A DNA stretch of 64,000 bases, taken from Desulfuribacillus alkaliarsenatis. Its GTDB lineage: Bacteria; Bacillota; Bacilli; Desulfuribacillales; Desulfuribacillaceae. This document shows positions 17,508 through 26,948 of this stretch, in pieces (positions within the stretch are counted from its first letter, which is position 1; each line of letters opens with the position of its first letter). Made by a program: the position numbers and the translations under genes. The DNA is taken from positions 62,001 through 126,000 of the forward strand of contig NZ_MIJE01000001.1 in assembly GCF_001730225.1 (NCBI RefSeq), given 5' to 3'. The notes beneath the pieces are model-generated. The model was not told where the DNA came from. It saw only the letters and a program-made list of their open reading frames with translations, and did no database searches.

Positions 17508-18913
17508 TATATATCACCCCGCTTTAATTCATTCCAGCGTTCGTGGAAAGGTTGCTTCGCTATAGGAGGCAGGTCTCGGGTTTTTGTCCATTCTGAGACA
17601 GGTGCTGGAACGCCACCGCGAATCTTACCATCTTTAACAAATGGTATTTGTGCTTTTCTGCCGACCTTTAGCATCATGCGGTATTGCCCAGGACTAGAGA
17701 AGGCTTTACTCCACATTTTGAATGCAAGCTTCTCTTTAGTGTTTTTGCCGAGCTTAGTCTTGTCGTTCCTTAGTTCAAGCAGCAATTCGTGCAATGGAAT
17801 TCTAACTGGACAAGCCTCCCAGCATGCGCCACATAAACTTGATGCATAGGGTAGCTCGCCCCAGCGCTCTAAGCCATCTAGTAATGGAGTAATAACGGAA
17901 CCGATTGGCCCAGGGTACACCCAACCATAAGCATGTCCACCAATTTGTCGATATACAGGGCATACATTTAGGCAAGAGCCGCAACGAATACAGTTAAGCA
18001 CCTCCTGATATTTGCTGCCTAATATGCGCGAGCGACCATTATCTACGATTACTACATGGATGTTCTTCGCTCCGTCTGCTTCGTTGGTACGTCTTGGCCC
18101 GTTTAGGATTGATACATAACTTGTAATCTTTTGGCCTGTAGCGCTTCTTGGAAGTAACGCGAGCATTGGATCTAAATCCTTAAAGGATGGCAGAATCCGT
18201 TCCATTCCCATAATGACAATTTGTGTATCTGGCATACTGTTAACCATGCGACCATTACCTTCATTGGTGAAAAGAACGATAGAACCAGTTTCAGCGATAG
18301 CAAAGTTACAGCCTGTAATACCAATGTCAGCGTCGATGAACTTTTGTCTTAATACTTTTCTAGCGAAGGCCGTTAGTGCTGGCGTTTCTGCAGGTAGCTC
18401 TTCCTTAGCCACTTTAGAGAACAATTTCGAAACAGAGCCTCGTGTATGGTGAATCGATGGTACTATGATATGCGATGGTGTTTCCTTAGCTAATTGGATG
18501 ATATATTCACCTAAGTCTGTCTCTACAACCTCAATACCATCTTTCTCAAGGTGATGATTAAGATGGATTTCTTCTGATACCATTGATTTCGATTTTACGA
18601 CCATTTTTGCATTTTTTTCACTACAGATGGCTTGTATGTGTCGCACAGCCTCTTGATCCGTCATAGCCCAATGAACTTTAGCGCCATTTTCCTCAAGCTT
18701 AGTAGTGAATTGGTCGAGGTATTTATCTAAATTAAGTACGGTATGGGTTCGGATCGCTTGCGCTCTCGCTCGCCATTCCTGAGCATCCTCTAAGGTTTCC
18801 CATTGACTTACTCTGCGTGTACGTAGGAGTTCGGTGGCGTTCTTGATGGCACCACGGAGGAAATCGTCATGCAATGCCTCGTCAACTCGTTTGCGAAAAT
18901 CAGTATTCATCAT
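17507..18913 (-). CDS. lutB: LutB, iron-sulfur lactate utilisation protein
   Basis: 468 residues. The N-terminal LUD domain contains DIGITGCNFAIAETGSIVLF. The C-terminal ferredoxin-like part has CIRCGSCLNVCPVY and CGACWEACPV, binding two 4Fe-4S clusters, then a LutB-specific tail. Length and domain order match LutB/YkgF. Its start is immediately next to the end of lutA. Confidence 0.92.
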   Translation of the reverse strand: MMNTDFRKRVDEALHDDFLRGAIKNATELLRTRRVSQWETLEDAQEWRARAQAIRTHTVLNLDKYLDQFTTKLEENGAKVHWAMTDQEAVRHIQAICSEKNAKMVVKSKSMVSEEIHLNHHLEKDGIEVVETDLGEYIIQLAKETPSHIIVPSIHHTRGSVSKLFSKVAKEELPAETPALTAFARKVLRQKFIDADIGITGCNFAIAETGSIVLFTNEGNGRMVNSMPDTQIVIMGMERILPSFKDLDPMLALLPRSATGQKITSYVSILNGPRRTNEADGAKNIHVVIVDNGRSRILGSKYQEVLNCIRCGSCLNVCPVYRQIGGHAYGWVYPGPIGSVITPLLDGLERWGELPYASSLCGACWEACPVRIPLHELLLELRNDKTKLGKNTKEKLAFKMWSKAFSSPGQYRMMLKVGRKAQIPFVKDGKIRGGVPAPVSEWTKTRDLPPIAKQPFHERWNELKRGDI

Positions 18914-19645
18914 TTATTGTAGCCCCCTATCTAATAGTTCTGCTACATGCATAGTCTTTACATTTATTCCTTGACGGCTTAGACCACCACTTATATTCAT
19001 TAGACAGCTCAAGTCTGAACCAACTAATATTTCTGCCCCTGTCTTTTTCACGTTTTCTATCTTTTCGTTAAGCATGGAGCTTGAGATATCGGCCATTTTT
19101 ACAGAGAATGTACCACCAAAACCGCAGCAGTCCTGATTATTAGGCAGCTCTACATACTCTACACCCTCGATGTTTTTGATTAATTCAACAGGTGCATCCT
19201 TAATCCGCAATAGTCGTGACATATGGCAGGAGTGATGATATGTTACCTTGGCATCGTATTTAGCACCTAAATCTTTAACACCGAGCACCTTTACAAAGAA
19301 CTCAGAGAACTCATAAACTTTATTGGCAAACGTCTTTGCTTGCTCTAAAGCCTGTGGGTCGTCTTTAAACAGTCTAGGATAATTATCGCGAATCATTGCT
19401 GCACATGAGCCAGATGGTGTAATGATATATTCAGTTTTTTCAAAGGACTTAATTAAATGCTTAGCTACACGGGCTGCTTCATCAAAATATCCAGAGTTAA
19501 AGGAAGGTTGACCACAGCAGATTTGATCTTCAGGATAATCAACGGTAACACCCTGACGTTTTAATAGTTTATATGTACTTTCAATTGCTTGTGGGTAGAA
19601 CATATCTGCTATACAGGTTCCGAGTAAAGCCACTTTCATAGACAA
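18914..19645 (-). CDS. lutA: LutA, CCG-domain lactate utilisation protein
   Basis: 243 residues with two CCG domains (ICCGQPSFNSGY and DCCGFGGTFSVKM), the cysteine-rich pattern of LutA/YkgE and heterodisulfide-reductase-like subunits. The start is TTG 19645, nine bases after AAGGAG on the minus strand; the next in-frame ATG is two codons further on. First gene of lutABC. It is divergent from the symporter pair. Confidence 0.9.
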   Translation of the reverse strand: MSMKVALLGTCIADMFYPQAIESTYKLLKRQGVTVDYPEDQICCGQPSFNSGYFDEAARVAKHLIKSFEKTEYIITPSGSCAAMIRDNYPRLFKDDPQALEQAKTFANKVYEFSEFFVKVLGVKDLGAKYDAKVTYHHSCHMSRLLRIKDAPVELIKNIEGVEYVELPNNQDCCGFGGTFSVKMADISSSMLNEKIENVKKTGAEILVGSDLSCLMNISGGLSRQGINVKTMHVAELLDRGLQ

Positions 19646-19868
19646 AATAAATCACTCCTTCTTGACATATATATTAAGTATAATTCCCCAAAGCAGTAGT
19701 AACGTATGCTAAGTCCAACATAGCTCTTAATAGTAAATAATGGATAGAAATAATGTGCAATTTTACCCATAACATGTACAAATCATGGGATAAAGTGTAT
19801 AATTTTTTAAGAGCTTTACGGTGTTAAAGTGGTAATATATGCAAGTACATAAAAAGGGAGGGTTTAAC

Positions 19869-19982
19869 GTGGAATATTCATTAACCTTAGCTACTTGGTT
19901 TTGGTTTCTGGTGCCAATGCCCTTGTTAATTGTTTGGGCACTTTGGACATATTTTCGTGAACGGGAGGGAGATCAGTCGTGA
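19869..19982 (+). CDS. 37-residue symporter small accessory protein
   Basis: GTG 19869 to TGA 19980-19982, with AGGGAGG upstream. One membrane helix (WFWFLVPMPLLIVWALW) is followed by a charged tail (YFREREGDQS). Its TGA overlaps the GTG start of the symporter (GTGA), a sign of translational coupling. Small proteins of this type precede some SSS-family symporters and are thought to be accessory subunits. Confidence 0.7.
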   Translation: MEYSLTLATWFWFLVPMPLLIVWALWTYFREREGDQS

Positions 19983-21484
19983 GTCCAACGTATATTACAT
20001 TTGTCTTTTATTTAGTGGGAATGCTTGCAATCGGTGTTATTTCCTATCGAATGACAACGAATTTATCTGATTATGTACTAGGTGGTAGGAAGTTAAATAG
20101 CTGGGTTGCCGCATTATCGGCACAGGCCAGTGATATGAGTGGTTGGTTACTGTTAGGATTACCAGGTGCCGCTTATGCTTCGGGAATGGGTTTATGGAGC
20201 ATCTGGATTGCAATCGGTTTAGCAGTTGGTACTATGATTAACTGGCAATATGTTGCAAAGCCATTGCGTAGGTATACAGAGCTAGCAGGGGAATCAATTA
20301 CTATTTCAGAGTACTTTGAAAACCGCTTTCATGACAAATCAAGACTTCTACGTGTTGTATCTGCCATATTCATTTTAATCTTCTTTTTATTCTACACGGC
20401 TTCAGGCTTAGTAGCGGGCGGGGTACTGTTTGAATCAGTTTTTGAAATTGATTACACAACAGCATTGTTAGTTGGTGCTTTAGTTATCATATCCTATACA
20501 TTTTTAGGTGGTTTTATTGCTGTAAGCTGGACAGATTTGTTTCAGGGTAGTTTGATGTTCTTTGCACTATTAATTACTCCAATTGTAGCTATCCAACATA
20601 TAGGCGGATTAGATGCACTGTTCGCCACTATTGGTTCTATTAACGTTGATTTATTAGATGTCAATAAAAATGTATCCTATAATCTAGGTGAAGGAATTCT
20701 TTGGACGTCAGCAGGGGCTTTATCCTTCGTTGGAATCGTATCTGCTCTAGCGTGGGGTCTTGGGTATTTTGGTCAACCACATATATTAGCGAGATTTATG
20801 GCAATTCGCTCGGCGAAGCATGTTCCTAAGGCACGTCTAATCTCGGTTGTTTGGGTAGTGTTATCTCTATACGGTGCTATTGTTGTCGGGTTTGTCGGTA
20901 TTGCATTGTTTGCAGATCAACCGCTAGCAAATCCAGAAACCGTATTCATTGATTTAGTGCAGATTATCTTTAATCCGTGGGTAGCTGGGATTTTATTAGC
21001 GGCGATTTTAGCAGCTATTATGAGTACAATCGACTCACAGTTGCTTGTATCATCGAGTGCTTTGACAGAAGATTTCTATCGCACTTTCTTCCGTAAAGAC
21101 GCATCACAAACGGAATTGGTTTGGGTTGGTCGTTTTGCAGTTATTGTAATAGCAATTGTAGCCGTTATGCTTGCTTGGAATAAGGGAAGTATCCTTGAAC
21201 TGGTGGCATATGCGTGGGCAGGCTTTGGCGCGGCCTTTGGTCCTGCGATTATCTTCTCATTGTTCTGGAAGCGTATGACTCGCAATGGTGCCTTAGTCGG
21301 TATGATTGTTGGTGGCCTTACAGTAATTCTATGGGAGTACACAGGCTCAGCTATGTATGAAATGGTTCCAGGTTTCTTATTCTCATCGATAGCAATTGTG
21401 GTTGTGAGTTTAATGGATAAAGAGCCATCGGCAGAAATCCAAGCAGAATTTGAGCGCGCCCATAAGCCTATTTCAGGCGAGTAA
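19979..21484 (+). CDS. Sodium/solute symporter, PutP-like (SSS family)
   Basis: 501 residues with about 13 membrane helices. The N-terminal signature ASDMSGWLLLGLPGAAYASG, the mid-protein GYFGQPHILARFMA and the sodium-site region AIMSTIDSQLLVSSSALTED match the PutP branch. Substrate may be proline; because lutABC is divergent next door, a carboxylate such as lactate is also possible. Starts with GTG inside the stop of the small accessory gene. Confidence 0.85.
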   Translation: MSPTYITFVFYLVGMLAIGVISYRMTTNLSDYVLGGRKLNSWVAALSAQASDMSGWLLLGLPGAAYASGMGLWSIWIAIGLAVGTMINWQYVAKPLRRYTELAGESITISEYFENRFHDKSRLLRVVSAIFILIFFLFYTASGLVAGGVLFESVFEIDYTTALLVGALVIISYTFLGGFIAVSWTDLFQGSLMFFALLITPIVAIQHIGGLDALFATIGSINVDLLDVNKNVSYNLGEGILWTSAGALSFVGIVSALAWGLGYFGQPHILARFMAIRSAKHVPKARLISVVWVVLSLYGAIVVGFVGIALFADQPLANPETVFIDLVQIIFNPWVAGILLAAILAAIMSTIDSQLLVSSSALTEDFYRTFFRKDASQTELVWVGRFAVIVIAIVAVMLAWNKGSILELVAYAWAGFGAAFGPAIIFSLFWKRMTRNGALVGMIVGGLTVILWEYTGSAMYEMVPGFLFSSIAIVVVSLMDKEPSAEIQAEFERAHKPISGE

Positions 21485-21550
21485 ATAGCAAGCTTTTTTG
21501 AAGGTGTAATTTAGTAAAAAAAAATTTAAAAACAATCAAATATTGAGAAA

Positions 21551-21580
21551 AAGGCAGGCTTTTATAGCTTGTCTTTTTAC
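21551..21580 (+). terminator. Terminator after the symporter
   Basis: AGGCAGGC at 21552-21559 pairs with GCTTGTCT at 21567-21574 (two G-U pairs), then a T run. Confidence 0.6.
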
Positions 21581-21585
21581 TTGTC

Positions 21586-21622
21586 CAATATATAAGACTT
21601 TAGCACCTTGATACAATATATA
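21586..21622. promoter_or_regulatory. Possible NrdR box pair ahead of nrdD
   Basis: CAATATATA occurs at 21586-21594 and again at 21614-21622, 28 bases apart, upstream of nrdD. The core resembles NrdR boxes (ACACAATATATTGT-like), which are usually paired. The flanks match poorly. Confidence 0.35.
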
Positions 21623-21678
21623 GACTGTGATATGTTTTAGGAACACAAATTGTAGTGTTTTTGGGAGGGGATTTGTTA

Positions 21679-24051
21679 ATGGCTTTAAAGTTATCAGAAC
21701 TAACTTGGCAAATCGTTAAGCGTGATGGTAGGATGGACCGCTACAACTCAGAAAAGATATATAATGCGGTCAAAAAAGCAGTACTAAATGTAAAAAAAGA
21801 AGAAGTGGAAATTGCAACTAAAATTGCATCTGAGGTAACTTTTGAAGTAGAGGAATTTTTAACATCGGCGAAATCACAGATTTTTGAGGTAGAGCAGATA
21901 CAAGATATAGTTGAACAAAAATTAGTTGAACATAATTACTATGAAGTAGCGAAAGCATACATATTGTATCGTCAAAAACGTAGTGAAGTACGCAGCAAGG
22001 CATCAATACTTATGCAAACATATAATGACATAGTCTTTACAGATGCTAAAGATAGCGAAATGAAAAGGGAGAACGCTAATGTCGATGGCAATACAGCCAT
22101 GGGTACAATGCTTAAGATTGGTTCTGAATCTGCGAAAGAGTTTGCTAGAATGTACTTACTTAAGCCAAAGCATGCCAAAGCCCATTTAGACGGTGAAATT
22201 CATATCCATGATTTAGACTTTTTACCGACAGGCACATTAACCTGTTGTCAAATAGATATAGAAAAATTATTTCAATCGGGTTTTAGTACGGGACATGGTC
22301 ACTTACGTGAACCACAGGATATATCTAGCTATGGTGCATTGGCTGCGATTGCGATTCAATCAAATCAGAACGATCAGCACGGAGGGCAGTCAATCCCGAA
22401 CTTCGACTACGGATTAGCCAAGGGTGTCCGTAAGACCTTTGTACGAGAGTACCGTGAAGCATTGACGGAAAAACTTGCTTGGGAGCTAGATTCAGAGGAA
22501 TTTAAAGAACTACTAGAAGAAATAAAGATGTTAACTAATGCTTTTGTGGACAAGCTTAGCATCGGTAACTTTGATCAATATAAGAAGAAAGAACAAGCAG
22601 CTTTAGTAGAGAAATTTGCACTTGATCAAGAACAAGTGAATAAACTACAAACCTTTGCCTTCCGTGACGCTCATCGCAAAACAGAGAAGAAGACGTATCA
22701 AGCGATGGAAGCGTTCTTACACAATTTAAATACAATGCATTCCCGTGCAGGGGCACAGGTGCCATTTTCAAGTATAAACTATGGAACGGACACTAGTGCA
22801 GAGGGCAGAATGGTCACTCGCCAGATTTTATTAGCGACAGAGGCGGGTCTGGGTAATGGGGAAACAGCTATTTTCCCAATTCAAGTGTTTAAGGTAAAGG
22901 AAGGCGTTAGCTATAATCCAGAAGATCCAAACTATGACTTATTAAAACTATCATTCCGTGTTTCTGCTCGGAGATTATTCCCGAACTACGTATTCCTTGA
23001 TGCACCTTATAACATAAAGTACTATCAAGAAGGGCGCCCAGAAACAGAAGTAGTAACAATGGGTTGTAGGACGCGCGTGTTAGGATCTGTTCACCCTGAG
23101 AGCGATGGGGTATCTTACGGGCGTGGAAACCTATCCTTTACGACGATTAACTTACCAAGACTAGGTATTATTTATAAGAATGATATTGCTGGTTTTTTTG
23201 AAGCCTTAGACGAAAAGATAGAGTTGGTTATTAGCCAGCTGCATGAACGCTATTTGCTACAGGCACGCAAGCGTGTGAAGAACTTCCCGTTTTTAATGGG
23301 TCAGGGAATCTGGTTTGGAGCTGATCAATTAGGGCCTGAGGATGAAATCCGTGAAGTCTTAAAGCATGGTACGTTAACTTGTGGTTTTATAGGTCTAGCA
23401 GAATGTCTAACAGCAATGGTTGGTACTCACCATGGCGAGTCAGAGGAAGCACAGAACCTAGGGGTTGCTATCGTAGATCGTATTCGTACGCGCTTAGATG
23501 AAGCAGCGGAGAAATATCGTCTCAACTATACATTGATTGCAACACCAGCAGAGGGCTTAGCTGGGCGTTTTACGAGAATCGACCGTAAGGAATTTGGAAC
23601 AATTGAAGGCGTTACGGATAGAGAATACTATACAAATAGTTATCATATTCCAGTGCACTACGAAATCTCTGCCTATGACAAGATTGTCAAAGAAGCTCCA
23701 TACCATGCACTATGTAACGCCGGCCATATCAGCTACATTGAACTTGATGGGGCTGCTAAGAATAACATAGAGGCATTTGAGCAATTAATTCGTGCCATGA
23801 AAGAGCATAACATCGGTTATGGCTCGATTAACCACCCAATTGACCGAGATCCATTGTGTGGCTATACGGGAATTATCGACGATGTATGTCCAGGCTGTGG
23901 ACGTGACGCCAATTCAGCTCCACAGATAGAGCGCATCCGTAGAATTACGGGCTATCTAGTTGGAACGATGGATAAATGGAATGACGGTAAGATTGCTGAA
24001 GAGCGCGAGCGTGTGAAGCACGGAATTAACGCTAAACAACAGCTTAATTAA
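21679..24051 (+). CDS. nrdD: Anaerobic ribonucleoside-triphosphate reductase (class III)
   Basis: 790 residues from ATG 21679, after GGGAGGGG. An N-terminal ATP cone (KRDGRMDRYNSEKIYNAVKK) is followed by the 10-stranded catalytic barrel. Catalytic Cys candidates lie in LTCCQIDIEK and MGCRTRV. The C-terminal zinc site is CGYTGIIDDVCPGCG, and the glycyl radical loop is RITGYLVGT near the end. It reduces NTPs to dNTPs without oxygen and needs NrdG, encoded next. Confidence 0.95.
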   Translation: MALKLSELTWQIVKRDGRMDRYNSEKIYNAVKKAVLNVKKEEVEIATKIASEVTFEVEEFLTSAKSQIFEVEQIQDIVEQKLVEHNYYEVAKAYILYRQKRSEVRSKASILMQTYNDIVFTDAKDSEMKRENANVDGNTAMGTMLKIGSESAKEFARMYLLKPKHAKAHLDGEIHIHDLDFLPTGTLTCCQIDIEKLFQSGFSTGHGHLREPQDISSYGALAAIAIQSNQNDQHGGQSIPNFDYGLAKGVRKTFVREYREALTEKLAWELDSEEFKELLEEIKMLTNAFVDKLSIGNFDQYKKKEQAALVEKFALDQEQVNKLQTFAFRDAHRKTEKKTYQAMEAFLHNLNTMHSRAGAQVPFSSINYGTDTSAEGRMVTRQILLATEAGLGNGETAIFPIQVFKVKEGVSYNPEDPNYDLLKLSFRVSARRLFPNYVFLDAPYNIKYYQEGRPETEVVTMGCRTRVLGSVHPESDGVSYGRGNLSFTTINLPRLGIIYKNDIAGFFEALDEKIELVISQLHERYLLQARKRVKNFPFLMGQGIWFGADQLGPEDEIREVLKHGTLTCGFIGLAECLTAMVGTHHGESEEAQNLGVAIVDRIRTRLDEAAEKYRLNYTLIATPAEGLAGRFTRIDRKEFGTIEGVTDREYYTNSYHIPVHYEISAYDKIVKEAPYHALCNAGHISYIELDGAAKNNIEAFEQLIRAMKEHNIGYGSINHPIDRDPLCGYTGIIDDVCPGCGRDANSAPQIERIRRITGYLVGTMDKWNDGKIAEERERVKHGINAKQQLN

Positions 24052-24053
24052 AA

Positions 24054-24084
24054 TGAACGGCCCGGAAAATCCGGGCCGTTTTCT
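24054..24084 (+). terminator. Strong hairpin between nrdD and nrdG
   Basis: GAACGGCCCGG pairs with CCGGGCCGTTTTC across an AAAAT loop, followed by a T run. It probably lowers nrdG transcription relative to nrdD, unless nrdG has its own promoter. Confidence 0.85.
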
Positions 24085-24152
24085 TAAACCTATAGTTTCA
24101 AGGCATAGTTTCTAGCTTTTTATCAAAATTTAGCATAAAATGAGGTGTGTAA

Positions 24153-24650
24153 ATGATACGTTACGCTGATATAGTTAAAGAATCAATTGTTGATGGGAAA
24201 GGCATTCGGCTTGTAGTGTTTTTACAGGGGTGCAAGCTTGCCTGTGAGGGCTGCCATAATCCAGGGCTACAACCATTGGATGGAGGTAAGGAAGTTACTG
24301 AAGAAGAGCTAGTGCGGTTAATCCTTGAGAACCTAAATCCATTACATAAGGGCTTAACAATCTCTGGTGGAGAACCAACCCTACAAGCGGAAGCAGTACA
24401 TAAAGTAATTCAGGCTGTTAAGAAAGTAAAACCTAATTTAGACGTATGGGTTTTCAGTGGATTTACCTTTGACAGGGTGAAAGATTTGCCGATGATGGAA
24501 TACGTTGATGTATTGGTCGACGGGCCTTTTCGCATCGAAGAGAAAAGCCTACAGCTACAGTTTAGAGGCTCTAAAAATCAGCGCGTAATTGACATGAAAC
24601 AGTCATTACTAGAAGATAAGGTCGTACCGCTGGTGCTAGAAGAGAGTTAG
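24153..24650 (+). CDS. nrdG: Anaerobic ribonucleotide reductase activating protein
   Basis: 165 residues, radical SAM. The 4Fe-4S motif is CKLACEGC (CX3CX2C), followed by the SAM-binding GG in TISGGEPTLQ. It forms the glycyl radical of NrdD. Length and N-terminus (YADIVKESIVDGKGIRLVVF) match NrdG. Separated from nrdD by a strong hairpin. Confidence 0.93.
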   Translation: MIRYADIVKESIVDGKGIRLVVFLQGCKLACEGCHNPGLQPLDGGKEVTEEELVRLILENLNPLHKGLTISGGEPTLQAEAVHKVIQAVKKVKPNLDVWVFSGFTFDRVKDLPMMEYVDVLVDGPFRIEEKSLQLQFRGSKNQRVIDMKQSLLEDKVVPLVLEES

Positions 24651-24716
24651 TTCTAGCGAGCAGATGTTTATAGCTAGAAGAAGTTGAATTATATAGAAAT
24701 AAAGGAGGTGACCTGA

Positions 24717-25409
24717 TTGCATAATGTCAAAGATACCGTTATGGAGGTAGTTTATGCAGTGCTACCGATAACCATAGTGGTTATATTACTACAGTTTACA
24801 ATCATTTGGATGCCGATGGAGACATTTATTCAATTTTTAATTGGATTATTCTTCGTCTCTACAGGATTAATTCTTTTTTTATTAGGAGTACATATTGGTC
24901 TTTTGCCAGTAGGTGAAATGATAGGATCAGCACTGCCGAAGACAGGAAAGAGCTGGATGGTAATCTTTTTTGGTATTTTGTTAGGGTTTGTAGTAACAGT
25001 GGCTGAGCCTGATGTAAGGGTATTGGCAATACAGGTAGACTTAGTCTCAGATGGTGAAATATCAAGGAATTTACTGATTTATACCGTAGCATTAGGGGTA
25101 GCTATATTTGTAGGTCTTGCAATGGTGCGGATTATCTTAAGTATTCCAATCACCTATATTTTAGTAGTAGGATATGGTTTAGTATTTTTGCTTGCGTCTT
25201 TTACTCCACCGCATTTTGTACCAATTTCCTTTGATGCGGGTGGGGTTACAACGGGTCCGATGACGGTGCCGTTTATTCTAGCCTTAGGTGTTGGTGTTGC
25301 TTCAGTTCTACGAGGTAAAACTGCATCTTCAGATGGTTTTGGACTAGTGGCATTAGCTTCTATAGGACCAGTATTGGCTGTCTTAATACTAGGGGTGATT
25401 TATCAATGA
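24717..25409 (+). CDS. DUF1538 membrane protein A
   Basis: 230 residues starting at TTG 24717, six bases after the very strong ribosome binding site AAAGGAGGTGA. About six membrane helices. The conserved DUF1538 stretches are GVHIGLLPVGEMIG and FDAGGVTTGPMTVPFILALG. Many DUF1538 proteins are double-length; here the two halves are separate genes joined by a 4-base ATGA overlap. Transport function is inferred from topology and the P-II-like genes downstream. Confidence 0.85.
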   Translation: MHNVKDTVMEVVYAVLPITIVVILLQFTIIWMPMETFIQFLIGLFFVSTGLILFLLGVHIGLLPVGEMIGSALPKTGKSWMVIFFGILLGFVVTVAEPDVRVLAIQVDLVSDGEISRNLLIYTVALGVAIFVGLAMVRIILSIPITYILVVGYGLVFLLASFTPPHFVPISFDAGGVTTGPMTVPFILALGVGVASVLRGKTASSDGFGLVALASIGPVLAVLILGVIYQ

Positions 25410-26155
25410 AGATTAAAATTTTCGAGGGCTTTGGGCATGTATTAGTTGAAGTTTCAATGGCGCTCATTCCATTATTGGTTTTATTTTTATTTTTTCAGTT
25501 TGTATTTCTAAAGCTACCGATGAAAAAAGTACGTGATATATTTGTCGGTATGGCCCTGACTTTTGTAGGACTAGCATTTTTCTTGCAAGGGGTACATGTT
25601 GGTTTTTTACCAGCAGGTGAAATGATGGGAACTATTATGGGCGAGATGCGTTACAAATGGCTTTTAATCCCCATCGGATTTGTCTTTGGTTTTGTAGCGA
25701 CCTACGCTGAGCCAGCTGTAAGAATTTTAAATCACGAAGTGGAAAAGGTATCTGGTGGTTACATACCGCAAAAGGTATTACTTTATACTTTGTCAATTGG
25801 TGTAGCCGTATCCGTAGCATTATCGATGGTAAGAATATTGCTAGGAATATCCCTTTGGTATTTTGTAATACCAGGGTATCTGTTAGCACTACTGATGATT
25901 TACTTTAATGATAGGACATTTACAGCAGTTGCCTTTGACTCAGGAGGCGTTGCGACAGGTCCGATGACTGTTACGTTTATTATGGCGATGGCAGTCGGTG
26001 TAGCAACAGTTACTGAAGGTAGAGACCCGCTAATGGATGGTTTTGGAATGATAACGCTAGTAGCGCTTGCGCCGATATTAGCAGTACTAACGCTCGGCGC
26101 GCTCTATGGTAGGAAGGAGAAAGAGAATGAACGTGACATTGAATACGAATCATAA
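25406..26155 (+). CDS. DUF1538 membrane protein B
   Basis: 249 residues, a paralogue of the preceding protein. It has GVHVGFLPAGEMMG and FDSGGVATGPMTVTFIMAMA at the matching positions. It starts within the stop of the first gene and overlaps the first P-II-like gene by 29 bases. A charged tail (GRKEKENERDIEYES) follows the last helix. Probably forms a heteromeric membrane complex with the first protein. Confidence 0.85.
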   Translation: MKIKIFEGFGHVLVEVSMALIPLLVLFLFFQFVFLKLPMKKVRDIFVGMALTFVGLAFFLQGVHVGFLPAGEMMGTIMGEMRYKWLLIPIGFVFGFVATYAEPAVRILNHEVEKVSGGYIPQKVLLYTLSIGVAVSVALSMVRILLGISLWYFVIPGYLLALLMIYFNDRTFTAVAFDSGGVATGPMTVTFIMAMAVGVATVTEGRDPLMDGFGMITLVALAPILAVLTLGALYGRKEKENERDIEYES

Positions 26156-26480
26156 GCTTCTAGTTACCATTGTAAAAAAAGGAATAGCATCAAAGATAGT
26201 CAAAGCTTCAAAGGAAGCAGGGGCTGAAGGAGGTACGATTATCCTTGGTAAGGGCACGGGGATTCACGAGAAGCACACGTTCCTGGGAATTCCAATCGAG
26301 CCTGAAAAAGAAATTACCCTAACTCTAGTTAGTGAGGATAAGGTAGATATAGTATTACAGGCAATTGAGAAAGCTGGCAAATTAGATAAACCTGGAACAG
26401 GTGTAGGTTTTGTAATAGATGCGAAAAAATTAGCAGGTATTTGTCATTTGTTAAAAGGTCAAATATGCATGGACTGTTAG
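26127..26480 (+). CDS. P-II-like signalling protein 1
   Basis: 117 residues from ATG 26127 (AAGGAG at 26114-26119), inside the end of the second DUF1538 gene. P-II fold features: the first strand and helix (LVTIVKKGIASKIVKASKEA), the loop GAEGGTIILGKGTGIHE, and a C-terminal GVGFVIDAKKL. There is no uridylylation Tyr equivalent to classical GlnB. Presumably binds a nucleotide and controls the DUF1538 proteins; inference from linkage. Confidence 0.75.
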   Translation: MNVTLNTNHKLLVTIVKKGIASKIVKASKEAGAEGGTIILGKGTGIHEKHTFLGIPIEPEKEITLTLVSEDKVDIVLQAIEKAGKLDKPGTGVGFVIDAKKLAGICHLLKGQICMDC

Positions 26481-26491
26481 GAGGCAGAGGG

Positions 26492-26854
26492 ATGGATAAA
26501 TCACTTTTGTATGATTTAATTGTATCAATTGTTAATAAGGGAAACTCGGATTTAGTCGTGGATGCGTCTAAGGAAGCTGGAGCAGAAGGTGGGACAATTA
26601 TATTTGGACGGGGCACGGGTATACATGAACAGGCAAAACTGTTTTCGTTTCAAATTGAGCCTGAAAAGGAAATTGTACTTACATTAATAGAGCGTAGTTT
26701 AACCAATAAAGTACTCGAAGCTATCGTGAAAAAAGCACAATTAGATAAGCCAGGGAAAGGCATTGCTTTTGTACTAGAGGTCGAGCGCACAGTTGGTATT
26801 AATCATATCTTAAACCGAATGGTTAATGAAGAATTAGACAACAGTAATAATTAG
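26492..26854 (+). CDS. P-II-like signalling protein 2
   Basis: 120 residues from ATG 26492 after TAGGAGG. It shares GAEGGTIIFGRGTGIHEQAK and GIAFVLEVERTVGI with the preceding protein, so the two are tandem paralogues. Each DUF1538 half may have its own P-II-like partner. Last gene of the four-gene unit. Confidence 0.75.
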   Translation: MDKSLLYDLIVSIVNKGNSDLVVDASKEAGAEGGTIIFGRGTGIHEQAKLFSFQIEPEKEIVLTLIERSLTNKVLEAIVKKAQLDKPGKGIAFVLEVERTVGINHILNRMVNEELDNSNN

Positions 26855-26948
26855 GGTTAATAATTAGGGTTGCAGATGATTATCCTGTGAATTGTAAAAG
26901 AATGCTGAGGGAATATACTATAGGTAACAAATGAAGTAGGAGGCAAAT

